A stretch of DNA of 40,879 nucleotides from a virus. Below are positions 31,169 through 38,313 of the stretch, piece by piece. The notes beneath the pieces are model-generated. The model saw only the letters and a program-made list of their open reading frames with translations, was not told where the DNA came from and made no database searches. The position numbers and the translations under genes are program-made. The stretch's first letter is position 1; every line of letters starts with the position of its first letter. The stretch lies in IMG/VR virus record IMGVR_UViG_3300029985_000077, positions 1 through 40,879 of that record, one strand, 5' to 3'.

Positions 31169-31732
31169 TTACTCGGTGATTATTTTACCACCGACGATTT
31201 TGCATTTCGAGAACCGGCGAAACTCACCATTCTGCAAGCCGTCAATATAATCTTCGGTTTCTTGAATGACTTCAATCGTGCGCCACTTCGGTTCCTCGCC
31301 GCTGCTCCTGCCCTTGTCATACACGAAGGACACGGTTTTAATCACGGTCGGGATTATTTCGTCATACAACGGAAACACCCGCGTTTCACTTGTGGTTATA
31401 CCGATAAGAGAAACTTTGCCCGCGCGTTCGCCGTTCGTCGGCGTGATATAACGCACCAAGTAATTGTATTCCTCGTTATCATTATGACCGCAAATATAAA
31501 CCCCGCCGATTCCCGTCTTGAAGTGTGCGACCAACTGCGCGGCCAAGCAACTCATACCATTCGCGGTTTTGGTGTTGTCGCCCAAACCGTAGCCGTTTGT
31601 AACCCTGAAATCCTTCAAAAACTCCGCGAGTTCTTTACCGATGCCAGAGTAATACCCGTCACATCGCCGGTAGAATGAAAGAATGGGTTTATCTTGCTCG
31701 TCACGAATTGTTGTTTTAGCATGTGTGGACAT
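31169..31732 (-). CDS. Conserved phage protein (SFYRRCDGYYSGIG), unknown function
   Basis: 187 aa. TIRDEQDKPILSFYRRCDGY, ANGMSCLAAQLVAHFKTGIGG and YICGHNDNEEYNYLVRYI match a widespread phage/bacterial family whose hallmark is FYRHxDGYxxGxG. Function unknown. Promoter (minus) TTGACA 31790-31785, 17 nt, TAGATT, 6 nt to an AGTTAAAT box, then a 23-nt A/C-rich leader without SD. Confidence 0.8.
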   Translation of the reverse strand: MSTHAKTTIRDEQDKPILSFYRRCDGYYSGIGKELAEFLKDFRVTNGYGLGDNTKTANGMSCLAAQLVAHFKTGIGGVYICGHNDNEEYNYLVRYITPTNGERAGKVSLIGITTSETRVFPLYDEIIPTVIKTVSFVYDKGRSSGEEPKWRTIEVIQETEDYIDGLQNGEFRRFSKCKIVGGKIITE

Positions 31733-31790
31733 AATTTTGTGTGTGTTATTTAACTGCTATCAATCTAACAGATTTTTCGGCGCGTGTCAA
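31733..31790 (-). promoter_or_regulatory. Promoter and AGTTAAAT leader of 31732 gene
   Basis: TTGACA-N17-TAGATT-N6-AGTTAAATAACACACAC; the predicted start is the A of AGTTAAAT. Confidence 0.6.
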
Positions 31791-31796
31791 GTAATT

Positions 31797-31972
31797 TCAG
31801 TTAAAAAACCATCCAAATGTGTGCCTGATTACTGTCTCTGTGACCTGATGCAAGATAAGCCACTTAATCCATGCTAACGGTGTAAAAAAGAAGTCCACGA
31901 TAGACCAAAAAATACTCCCGTGAATGGTATCATCGCGGTGAGGACACAGAATATGGTGTAGAGTATTTTCAT
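31797..31972 (-). pseudogene. Small membrane protein split by a -1 frameshift at T6
   Basis: From the ATG at 31972 the frame reads MKILYTIFCVLTAMIPFTGV and stops after 32 aa. The -1 frame continues from a run of six T as FWSIVDFFFTPLAWIKWLIL and stays open to a TGA at 31797, giving a natural-looking two-helix membrane protein of about 58 aa. Preceded by an A/C-rich leader (CACCTAACCCATTA...ACTTATG) closely similar to the one before 17304. Could be decayed, programmed slippage or a sequence error. Confidence 0.4.
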
Positions 31973-32048
31973 AAGTTGTTTATTTGTAATGGGTTAGGTG
32001 CGGGGCATCTATCTGTTTTTGTAGTTCTTTGCTTGCACTATTTTATTT

Positions 32049-32363
32049 TCATAACCCAGACTCCTTCATTGCGGTTGCGCGGGTGGCGTAGGATGCTGAT
32101 AAATACCCTCTTGCCCATCCATATGGGTATTTATTTGATAGTGTCAAATCAAACAATTTTGGGCGATATTTGTCGGACTGCTCATCCGTCATCTTCTCCT
32201 CAACCCATAGAGCAATTTGTTGCCATTCGGTTTCGAGGACAGGACGACATGTTGGATATGGGTTTTCTGGTATATCTTTACACCAGAGCATTGTGTGAGT
32301 AAGTGTTATTTTCTCCGGCAACTGTTCCGCGAGATAGATTTTGGCTTCTTGGTTTGTTAGCAT
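32049..32363 (-). CDS. 104-aa unknown protein, third gene of leaderless operon
   Basis: Start at the ATG 32363, which follows the upstream stop by 4 nt (TAATTATATG). Helical with WQQIALWVEEKMTDEQSDKY and KYPYGWARGYLSASYATRA. Function unknown. Confidence 0.68.
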   Translation of the reverse strand: MLTNQEAKIYLAEQLPEKITLTHTMLWCKDIPENPYPTCRPVLETEWQQIALWVEEKMTDEQSDKYRPKLFDLTLSNKYPYGWARGYLSASYATRATAMKESGL

Positions 32364-32367
32364 ATAA

Positions 32368-32583
32368 TTAGTCCTGCTGATACTTAAATGAATCCGGCGA
32401 GTTGTAAGCAAAGGCGGGATTGTTAAAGTTGTTTTTGGCTTCGGTTAGAACCGTCTCGTGAAACCAGACAGTCAGCGGGGACAAATCATCCCCCGCAACG
32501 ATGGATTGGTCTGCGCCGTTAAGCGTTTCCCAAAGACGCTGCCAAGACTGTTTGTGGATTTTGAGGAAGTGAAGTGAGCGCAT
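32368..32583 (-). CDS. 71-aa unknown protein, second gene of leaderless operon
   Basis: MRSLHFLKIHKQSWQRLWET..., LTVWFHETVLTEAKNNFNNP. Starts 2 nt after the previous stop (TAATTATG). Function unknown. Confidence 0.65.
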   Translation of the reverse strand: MRSLHFLKIHKQSWQRLWETLNGADQSIVAGDDLSPLTVWFHETVLTEAKNNFNNPAFAYNSPDSFKYQQD

Positions 32584-32585
32584 AA

Positions 32586-32756
32586 TTAGTCAGCAGTTGG
32601 GATGATGTGACCGTCGAAAACAAACCAGACATCAGAACCAAATTCTTTTGCCAGTGTTTTCCCTAGGTTGTCGGTTATAACATGGCGAAACCTTGTTATG
32701 GTCTGGCCGCGATTATAGCCTACTTGTTCGGGGTAAATGACTGTGTATTTTTTCAT
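32586..32756 (-). CDS. 56-aa unknown protein, near-leaderless
   Basis: MKKYTVIYPEQVGYNRGQTI..., ending DVWFVFDGHIIPTAD. Promoter (minus) TTGACA 32792-32787, 17 nt, TATTAT 32769-32764, 7 nt to ATG. Head of a three-gene coupled unit. Confidence 0.68.
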   Translation of the reverse strand: MKKYTVIYPEQVGYNRGQTITRFRHVITDNLGKTLAKEFGSDVWFVFDGHIIPTAD

Positions 32757-32799
32757 TGGTTAAATAATATCAGAGTTTGCGGTTGGTGTCAAGGAGATT

Positions 32800-33048
32800 T
32801 TAGAGTTCGGTAATGTTGACTTTCGCGGCAGACTCTTCAACCTGACCCGCGATTGATTGCGTGAGTTCCCCCACCGTGCCAGTGACGAGATTTTCAAACC
32901 CAAATAAAGCCGCCTGTTTTCGAGATAGCAGGAACTTCATGTTGTCGTCGTTAAATTTGGCTTTCAATTGTCCAAGAGTGACAGGAACGAACGAAAAGCT
33001 ACCCTTCGTGCGACCCGAACCGACCCGACGAACTTTGGTGTGTTTCAT
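32800..33048 (-). CDS. 82-aa basic protein, leaderless
   Basis: Basic N-terminus KHTKVRRVGSGRTKGSFSFV followed by VTLGQLKAKFNDDNMKFLLS, which resembles small DNA-binding or regulatory phage proteins; no family assigned. Promoter (minus) TTGACA 33083-33078, 17 nt, TATTAT 33060-33055, 6 nt to ATG. Located directly downstream of the RuvB-like gene. Confidence 0.7.
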   Translation of the reverse strand: MKHTKVRRVGSGRTKGSFSFVPVTLGQLKAKFNDDNMKFLLSRKQAALFGFENLVTGTVGELTQSIAGQVEESAAKVNITEL

Positions 33049-33089
33049 AGTTAAATAATATATTAAATTTCAGTTAATGTCAAGTAAAA

Positions 33090-34076
33090 TTATGCAGGAC
33101 AAGCATCAAGATTTTTCAGATACTCCAAGCCCCTCGGTGTAATCATGCGCCCTTTTCCGGCCTGAATATCCATGAGCGAATTTTTTTGTAAGACGCTTTC
33201 ATAATCAGCCTGTAGTGCAGTTCGAGAAAGTCCGGTTTTGGCCGCGAGATTGGTCAAACTCGACCCCTCTAAACGCTCCTGCAAAAAACGGAGAATCGAA
33301 ATCTCAATGGGAGAAAGACCCAAAGGTTTGATGGACAGAATGTTTTTCAAATCTTCCCACGATTTACGCCCGAAAGTTTTCTCGCGACAAAGATATGTCT
33401 TGACATCGTTAGTTAATTTGATTGCATTTCTCGCGTTACCACGAACCACTTTCGACATTTCTTCCAACACTCCTTCAATGAAAGAAACTTCCGGCGCGGA
33501 CTTTTGAATAATCTTTGCGAGGTCGTCATAGGTATAGGCGCACAGGTCAATTCGTGTTAGGCGGTCGAGCAGCGGAGCAAAAATCTGTTCCGATTCAGTT
33601 GTAGCGAAGATGAAGGTCTGCCGAGCAAAGTCAATATCAATCGCATACTCGTCATAGACGAAAGTATTTTTGTTGGTGACGTTAGGATTGAGCATGGTTA
33701 GTAAACTCATCGTCACGTCGTTTTTGAGTTCGCTGGCCTCGTCAATAAAAACCGTCACGTCTTTATCCACCACATGATTGATAAGCACAGAGTTGACGAA
33801 TTGACGAATTGATTTAATGGTGCTGGCGTTAATCTCCAAAAAGGTTTTCTTCTTGGGGGTGACGCCATCCTCTTTCATTAGCGGCTTGCCATCTTCGCCA
33901 TAAGCCAAAAGTTGTTTGGCCGTTTCGCGGGCAATGAGGCTTTTCCCATTCCCCTTCGCAGCGGCGAAAAGGAGATTAGGCATGATACGGGTTTGGTGGT
34001 AGGCGTTGATATAGAAGCCCAACTTTTTCTTGGCTTCATCCTGACCCACGACTGACTCGAATAGGTTTTTTGTCAT
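33090..34076 (-). CDS. RuvB-like AAA+ ATPase
   Basis: 328 aa. Order of motifs as in RuvB: FESVVGQDEAKKKLG, Walker A AKGNGKS (40-46), Walker B VFIDEAS (109-115), sensor 1 FATTE (~152), DRLTRIDL, sensor 2 RGNARNA (~212) and a C-terminal winged helix (GLSRTALQADYESVLQ, TPRGLEYL). RuvB drives Holliday-junction branch migration with RuvA; no RuvA or RuvC gene is visible here. Could act in phage recombination or in replication as a clamp/helicase loader. Leaderless: TTGACT 34111-34106, 17 nt, TATTCT 34088-34083, 6 nt to ATG. Confidence 0.85.
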   Translation of the reverse strand: MTKNLFESVVGQDEAKKKLGFYINAYHQTRIMPNLLFAAAKGNGKSLIARETAKQLLAYGEDGKPLMKEDGVTPKKKTFLEINASTIKSIRQFVNSVLINHVVDKDVTVFIDEASELKNDVTMSLLTMLNPNVTNKNTFVYDEYAIDIDFARQTFIFATTESEQIFAPLLDRLTRIDLCAYTYDDLAKIIQKSAPEVSFIEGVLEEMSKVVRGNARNAIKLTNDVKTYLCREKTFGRKSWEDLKNILSIKPLGLSPIEISILRFLQERLEGSSLTNLAAKTGLSRTALQADYESVLQKNSLMDIQAGKGRMITPRGLEYLKNLDACPA

Positions 34077-34134
34077 GTGAAGAGAATATCAGTTTGCTCG
34101 GTTGAAGTCAAGTAAATTTTAATAAATAATTTAA

Positions 34135-34323
34135 TTAAATTTCCCCTATGGTGTGATTCTCGGCTGCGTCATAGACTCTGCGTTTGTCCCGCGTTCCGTC
34201 TTGGATACGGATAAGATACTCCTTGAGTTTGGTTGCCCTCTTGGGATTAGAAGCGGCCCGTTTAGCGACATGGATAGGATGATTCCATTCAAGAGGGATT
34301 TTGGATTCGTATGTAATTTTCAT
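34135..34323 (-). CDS. 62-aa unknown basic protein, leaderless
   Basis: MKITYESKIPLEWNHPIHVA..., Arg/Lys-rich helix (RAASNPKRATKLKEYLIRI). Promoter (minus) TTGACT 34358-34353, 17 nt, TAGAGT 34335-34330, 6 nt to ATG. Confidence 0.7.
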   Translation of the reverse strand: MKITYESKIPLEWNHPIHVAKRAASNPKRATKLKEYLIRIQDGTRDKRRVYDAAENHTIGEI

Positions 34324-34369
34324 CTTCTAACTCTACTATAACCCTCAAACCAAGTCAAGACAATTTTAA

Positions 34370-34621
34370 TTAAATTATTTTAATTTTATCAAACGCCTCT
34401 TCTGCCTGTTTCGCCACCTCTCTCACGAAGTCACGCACGATTGGGTCGCGCATTTCCCTGCCGCGTATTATTTTAGTGGGTTTGATTCGATTTTCCTCGA
34501 TGTGGGTTTGGACATTTTTATTTAATTTTTTAAATAATTTGCTCCAGTAGAAGGCGTAGAACTCAGCTAAAGTTTGGGGTTGCTTATTTGGGTCAGATGC
34601 AGGAATTTTTGGGGTATCCAT
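34370..34621 (-). CDS. 83-aa unknown protein
   Basis: Helical, with IKPTKIIRGREMRDPIVRDF. Starts 43 nt after the upstream gene; no consensus promoter, so probably cotranscribed with it. Function unknown. Confidence 0.65.
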   Translation of the reverse strand: MDTPKIPASDPNKQPQTLAEFYAFYWSKLFKKLNKNVQTHIEENRIKPTKIIRGREMRDPIVRDFVREVAKQAEEAFDKIKII

Positions 34622-34664
34622 AAAGTTACTAAAATTGACTTAAATTAACTTATTTAGCTTATAT

Positions 34665-34901
34665 TTAAGCCGAAATCACTGGAAATTCGCTCAATTCCGC
34701 CGAAATTTTGGCATCATTTGCGGCTTTGAGAAGAGCCTTATTTACCGCAGCATCATTTAGCTTTCGAGTATTGCGGCGTCCGAATGTCCCGCGCTCAGAC
34801 TTGCGGAACATCGTTGAAGTATGTTGGGCGCGGCGGTGTAAAACGTGAGCAAATTTGTCTGCTATAGTTTTGGCGGCGGAATCAATGTTTGTTTCGTCCA
34901 T
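34665..34901 (-). CDS. 78-aa basic protein behind a long structured leader
   Basis: ATG at 34901 (MDETNIDSAAKTIADKF...); a GTG at 34955 would add 18 residues. Basic helical middle (HRRAQHTSTMFRKSERGTFG). The only promoter found lies at 35222-35194, so the leader is about 230-290 nt and full of hairpins. Confidence 0.62.
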   Translation of the reverse strand: MDETNIDSAAKTIADKFAHVLHRRAQHTSTMFRKSERGTFGRRNTRKLNDAAVNKALLKAANDAKISAELSEFPVISA

Positions 34902-34955
34902 AAAATTGCAGGGGATTTTTTCAGGCTGTTCCCCGAACAGGTTTGTCAACCTCAC

Positions 34956-35222
34956 GCCACGACGCTAGTTGCATGATTTATGGTAAAGTCCCGTGAGACT
35001 TTTCGCCGAGTCAGGCTATCGGCTACCAAGTTCCGTAATCAGACATACATCCGATTACCTTGTATTTTAATGGGACGAGTAACGTTCCTCCCAAACCATG
35101 ATTGTAGCAAACGTTATGCTATATCTCGTTTCTACTGTATCCCGATAACCTCCACGGACACATAGTTCCGCTTCAACAGTCAATCACAAACTTATATTAA
35201 CAGGGTTTTCAATTTTTGTCAA
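34956..35222 (-). ncRNA. Candidate structured RNA or long 5' leader
   Basis: Minus-strand promoter TTGACA 35222-35217, 17 nt, TAATAT 35199-35194; start about 35187. No ORF for ~230 nt. Hairpins include GTAATC...GATTAC, AAAGTC-TCACGG-GACTTT and CCGA...TCGG. It could be a riboswitch-like leader for the 34901 gene or an independent RNA. Confidence 0.45.
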
Positions 35223-35257
35223 GATTATTTTTGCAGGCTGCTTAAACGTGTGTAATC

Positions 35258-36109
35258 ATGGATATGAGAGAAATTTATGATATAATCACGAAGCGGACAT
35301 TCACAATTCAAGATGGAGGAATCCGTGCATGGTGTCGGTCAATAAAAACGAAGCATAGAACCAATAGAGAAATAGATAGGGGGCTACATATTTTAGGAAG
35401 ATATATTTCGCCCAATAATAAAGATAAAATTTTTACCTTGATTGATTTTGACACGGCGCAAGAATATGATTGTATTTGTAATACTACCCTTGAGTATTAC
35501 TTCAATAAAAAAATGACCATGAACGAAATCAAATATGTTTTTGAACTCAAACGCAAAAGACAAAATCTGGCCTCTATTCTAGGGAGAGTATTCTATCTAA
35601 AGGGTAGTCCACCCAAGAAAACCCCTTTTAAAGCTATGAAAAATATGTCCCCGCAATATAAAAGTAATTTTATTCAACAAAAATATAAAACTAAATTACA
35701 ATCAAAAATTTATCACGCTCTTTTAAGCAGAATTAATTACTCAATAAAAAATAAAACAAAATCATCCAAAGAATTAACTGGTTGTAATGTAAGTTTTCTG
35801 ATGGGATATTTGGAAAAACAGTTCGCCAAAGAAATGACGTGGAGTAATTATGGTAATGGTGGATGGCATATAGACCACATAAAACCTTGTGATTTATTCA
35901 ATTTAGAAGATGAAAAGCAAAAAATGGAGTGTTTCCATTATTCCAACCTTCAACCACTTTGGTCAACAACCAAAATAGCAATGCAACATGGCCAAGATGA
36001 AACCTATATTGGAAACCTAGATAAAAACGCTAAAAATATTAAAGGCGGGGTTGCCTTGCCTGTTGTCGTTGTAGCCGAAGAAACTGTTTCCACAGAAGAA
36101 CTCCTATAG
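35258..36109 (+). CDS. HNH endonuclease, inserted against the local strand
   Basis: 283 aa. Long basic N-terminus, then LTGCNVSFLMGYLEKQF, MTWSNYGNGGWHIDHIKP (HNH core intact) and CFHYSNLQPLWSTTKIAM, close to the 9978-10931 HNH C-terminus. It is the only plus-strand gene in the 28.9-40.9 kb block. Its last ~25 residues (ALPVVVVAEETVSTEELL) are read antisense through the end of the peptidase gene, suggesting recent insertion. No SD before the ATG. Confidence 0.82.
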   Translation: MDMREIYDIITKRTFTIQDGGIRAWCRSIKTKHRTNREIDRGLHILGRYISPNNKDKIFTLIDFDTAQEYDCICNTTLEYYFNKKMTMNEIKYVFELKRKRQNLASILGRVFYLKGSPPKKTPFKAMKNMSPQYKSNFIQQKYKTKLQSKIYHALLSRINYSIKNKTKSSKELTGCNVSFLMGYLEKQFAKEMTWSNYGNGGWHIDHIKPCDLFNLEDEKQKMECFHYSNLQPLWSTTKIAMQHGQDETYIGNLDKNAKNIKGGVALPVVVVAEETVSTEELL

Positions 36110-36335
36110 TTTTTTCTAATTTAACTATTTGTTTTTCGTTGAGACTCGGCAGTGTGACGTGACAGCACTCGTGAAAAATAGTGAGCCACAGTTCACGCGG
36201 GGATTGTGATGGGTCTATAACTATTTTATGTTCCTCGTCAAACGCTAAACCCACAACTCCATCCGCCGATAAATCTTTAAAATATACGCGCGGAGCATCT
36301 TTGATTACTACCCTTGAATGAATGTGGCGCGGCAT
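36039..36335 (-). CDS. HExxH metallopeptidase-like protein
   Basis: 98 aa from ATG 36335. LWLTIFHECCHVTLPSLNE contains HECCH, an HExxH zinc motif, with a helix following (IVKLEKTIGVLLWK). Similar in size and motif position to ImmA/IrrE-type or small phage zincin proteins. Substrate unknown. The C-terminal 24 residues overlap the convergent HNH gene, so the original C-terminus may have been altered. Lies 19 nt after the 41-aa gene upstream. Confidence 0.7.
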   Translation of the reverse strand: MPRHIHSRVVIKDAPRVYFKDLSADGVVGLAFDEEHKIVIDPSQSPRELWLTIFHECCHVTLPSLNEKQIVKLEKTIGVLLWKQFLRLQRQQARQPRL

Positions 36336-36354
36336 CCATTCCAATTACACAAAC

Positions 36355-36480
36355 TTAATTAAAATCCTCTCCCCTGTATTCATCATTCACATCTTTCCCT
36401 GTAATCCAATAGCGGAGGTTCAGACAGAAGATTGCCACTAGAGCAAAGACAAACCAAAGAGATAATTTAAGAAAATTCAC
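36355..36480 (-). CDS. 41-aa membrane protein, GTG start
   Basis: NFLKLSLWFVFALVAIFCLN then a short polar tail (YWITGKDVNDEYRGEDFN). One transmembrane helix. The GTG start overlaps the previous stop (GTGA). Confidence 0.6.
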   Translation of the reverse strand: MNFLKLSLWFVFALVAIFCLNLRYWITGKDVNDEYRGEDFN

Positions 36481-36683
36481 AAATTATATCCAATCATTCC
36501 ATTAAGCCCTTTACTCATATCGCATTTTGAGCCATTCAAAGAGAACACCTCAACGTGAGGGTATTGCTCGTGTAATAGCCACCACAATTCCCAAATCGAT
36601 TCCCTTGACCCAATATATTCGGAGCGAATATTAGCATCGTATTTGTTCTTGCTTGTTGTTCTGTGCCAAGTTAATCTAAACAT
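36477..36683 (-). CDS. 68-aa unknown protein, leaderless
   Basis: MFRLTWHRTTSKNKYDANIR..., LWWLLHEQYPHVEVFSLNG. Promoter (minus) TTGACT 36718-36713, 17 nt, TATTAT 36695-36690, 6 nt to ATG. Resembles small phage proteins with W-x-L-x-x-x-x-P-x-V; unknown. Confidence 0.7.
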   Translation of the reverse strand: MFRLTWHRTTSKNKYDANIRSEYIGSRESIWELWWLLHEQYPHVEVFSLNGSKCDMSKGLNGMIGYNL

Positions 36684-36740
36684 AATTTAATAATAGCAGA
36701 GTGTTCGGGGGAAGTCAAGGAGATTTTAATTAAAATTCAT

Positions 36741-36956
36741 TTAATTTCTCCCACTACAATTTGGGCAGATGGCGCGGCCACTCGGCGTATAGTTCACCCG
36801 CGTTTTGCATTTGGGGCAGACTCCTACCGCCAGAAACGCCATTCGTTTAAACTGGTAATACTTGTATTGAATCAGCACCCATGCGCTATGCGGGCAGATA
36901 ATCCAGCTGATACATAGGGCAATGACGGCAATTAGTAGATTTTGAAGGAAGTTCAT
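36741..36956 (-). CDS. Membrane protein with C-terminal zinc ribbon
   Basis: 71 aa. N-terminal transmembrane helix (FLQNLLIAVIALCISWII) and C-terminal CPKCKTRVNYTPSGRAICPNC zinc ribbon. Start overlaps the stop of the upstream membrane gene (ATGA). Function unknown. Confidence 0.72.
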   Translation of the reverse strand: MNFLQNLLIAVIALCISWIICPHSAWVLIQYKYYQFKRMAFLAVGVCPKCKTRVNYTPSGRAICPNCSGRN

Positions 36957-37168
36957 TTCACGGAATTAGTTATCCACTCAAATTGTGTCACGCCTGTTTG
37001 GGGATTTACAGTATAGTGGGCGACGTTGGCTTTAATAGCCTCGTTTTGTATAATACCACTGCCACAATAAGCCCCAATCGTAAAAAATGCACAAACAAAT
37101 GCAAAAAATACAAAATAAATTATGCTTGAATCTCCTTTGTTTCTTGACTTTGATTGGTTGATTTTCAT
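36953..37168 (-). CDS. Small membrane protein (AHYTVNPQTGVTQFEW)
   Basis: 71 aa. Basic N-terminus, one transmembrane helix (YFVFFAFVCAFFTIGAYCG), then AIKANVAHYTVNPQTGVTQF, a tail common in phage membrane proteins of unknown role. Unlike most genes here it has an SD (GAAAGGA, about 8 nt before ATG). Confidence 0.75.
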   Translation of the reverse strand: MKINQSKSRNKGDSSIIYFVFFAFVCAFFTIGAYCGSGIIQNEAIKANVAHYTVNPQTGVTQFEWITNSVK

Positions 37169-37194
37169 ATTTTTATTCCTTTCTATTCGTTAAA

Positions 37195-37211
37195 CAAAGC
37201 TATTAGCTTTG
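37195..37211 (-). terminator. Perfect 7-bp hairpin, likely terminator
   Basis: CAAAGCT-AAT-AGCTTTG read on the minus strand, followed by TTTAAC, 65 nt after the Ala-rich gene. Confidence 0.5.
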
Positions 37212-37275
37212 CAGGGGTTTGTTTCACTATGTGATTGTTATTATATTTTACCTCACGGCGTTCGGTGGTGCTTAT

Positions 37276-37830
37276 TCAATTAGTGAATGGGTTAGGAACA
37301 ATCTTACGGATTTGGTTCGCTTGCCATTTTCTTTCTGATAACCGAGCAGCAGCATCAGCAGCAGCATAAGCATCAGCATAAGCAGCAGCATCAGTAGCAT
37401 CAGCAGCAGCATAAGCAGCAGCATAAGCAGCAGCATAAGCATCAGCATAAGCAGCAGCATCAGTAGCATCAGCAGCAGCATAAGCAGCAGCATAAGCAGC
37501 ATCAGCAGCAGCATAAGCAGCCTTCCTATTCTCTTCAGAGGGCTCTTTCAACCATTTTTTCGCAGCATTGATTGCATTACGAGGAGCTTTGTTATTTGGA
37601 TACTTCTTTTCGTAAATTGAAATAACATGCTCTGCACAAGTAATTGCAATTTTAACTGATTGAGGCTTAGATAAATTTTTCGTTCTACGCAAGAGCCAAA
37701 TCAACCAGTCACCACGTTCACAGGTATCATAAATCTTTGCGAAGTCAAAATTGCATGAACGGGCGAATACTAATCCATCTGAACAAGGAGATTCATCTAA
37801 GAGCCATTTTTCGTTAAATTTTGTTTTCAT
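37276..37830 (-). CDS. Ala-rich repeat protein, immunity-like (Imm5-like)
   Basis: 184 aa. N-terminal ~100 residues are globular (CSDGLVFARSCNFDFAKIYD, DWLIWLLRR, AITCAEHVISIYEKKYPNN), then about 60 residues of AYAAADAAY-type repeats, then RLSERKWQANQIRKIV. The pattern matches phage/bacterial proteins annotated as putative immunity (Imm5-like) proteins; real function unknown. A 69-bp (23-aa) unit is duplicated. Starts 1 nt after the upstream stop (TAATATG). Confidence 0.7.
   Translation of the reverse strand: MKTKFNEKWLLDESPCSDGLVFARSCNFDFAKIYDTCERGDWLIWLLRRTKNLSKPQSVKIAITCAEHVISIYEKKYPNNKAPRNAINAAKKWLKEPSEENRKAAYAAADAAYAAAYAAADATDAAAYADAYAAAYAAAYAAADATDAAAYADAYAAADAAARLSERKWQANQIRKIVPNPFTN
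37340..37520. repeat. Triplet-based tandem repeat (GCAGCAGCATAAGCA units)
   Basis: Low-complexity coding repeat of CAGCAGCATAAG units with a 69-bp higher-order period (TCAGTAGCAT at 37391 and 37460). Encodes the Ala-rich tract of the 184-aa protein; likely to vary in copy number. Confidence 0.75.
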
Positions 37831-37831
37831 A

Positions 37832-38251
37832 TTATTCGAGAATACCGCAGGGTTTAAAAGTCTTTCCGAAGTCGGTGGAGTATTCCATTTCTTCTAAAGC
37901 TCGCGCGGGAGTATAGGACGCGTTGGACGGGCTATTAATTGTAGAGTCGTAAATTTTCCCATATTTAAATCCCAAGATTACCGCCGTACTAGAACACAAA
38001 TAAGTAGAAACGCCTCTCTCGTCTTTAAAACGAATCACCGCGCCGATGGGAACTTCCGACGCCTTCCACGCCCGCAGTTTGGGCTTCGGCGGGAAGCGAA
38101 ATTCATATTTTTCAATATTCTCCAAATTAGCCCTGAAAATATACTTAGCTCGCTGCCATTCTCGCTGCCATTGCCCATATTGGAGACGACATTCGACCAC
38201 TTCGCCGCGATTGTGGGCTTCGTAGAAGGGGAGGATTTCTGTTAGTATCAT
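37832..38251 (-). CDS. Phage protein of unknown function with AGTTAAAA leader
   Basis: 139 aa. VECRLQYGQWQREWQRAKYI, KLRAWKASEVPIGAVIRFKD and a C-terminal YSTDFGKTFKPCGILE. Resembles phage proteins with W...EVP.GA/IR.K pattern. Promoter (minus) TTGACA 38313-38308, 17 nt, TAATAT 38290-38285, start at the AGTTAAAA box, then an A/C-rich leader. Confidence 0.72.
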   Translation of the reverse strand: MILTEILPFYEAHNRGEVVECRLQYGQWQREWQRAKYIFRANLENIEKYEFRFPPKPKLRAWKASEVPIGAVIRFKDERGVSTYLCSSTAVILGFKYGKIYDSTINSPSNASYTPARALEEMEYSTDFGKTFKPCGILE

Positions 38252-38313
38252 AGATTTTATTGGTTGTGTTGTTTTAACTGACTAATATTAACGGATTTTT
38301 CTGCTTGTGTCAA

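Noticed and set aside
31262-31678. Plus-strand 138-aa ORF opposite the 187-aa gene
   Set aside because: Antisense to a recognised conserved phage family.
37272-37514. 80-aa Leu/Met-only ORF in the repeat tract
   Set aside because: Alternate-frame reading of the CAGCAGCATAAG repeat; the Ala-rich frame is continuous with a globular N-terminus.
37340-37520. Repeat tract as a CRISPR array
   Set aside because: Short triplet-based units with no unique spacers, inside a coding frame.
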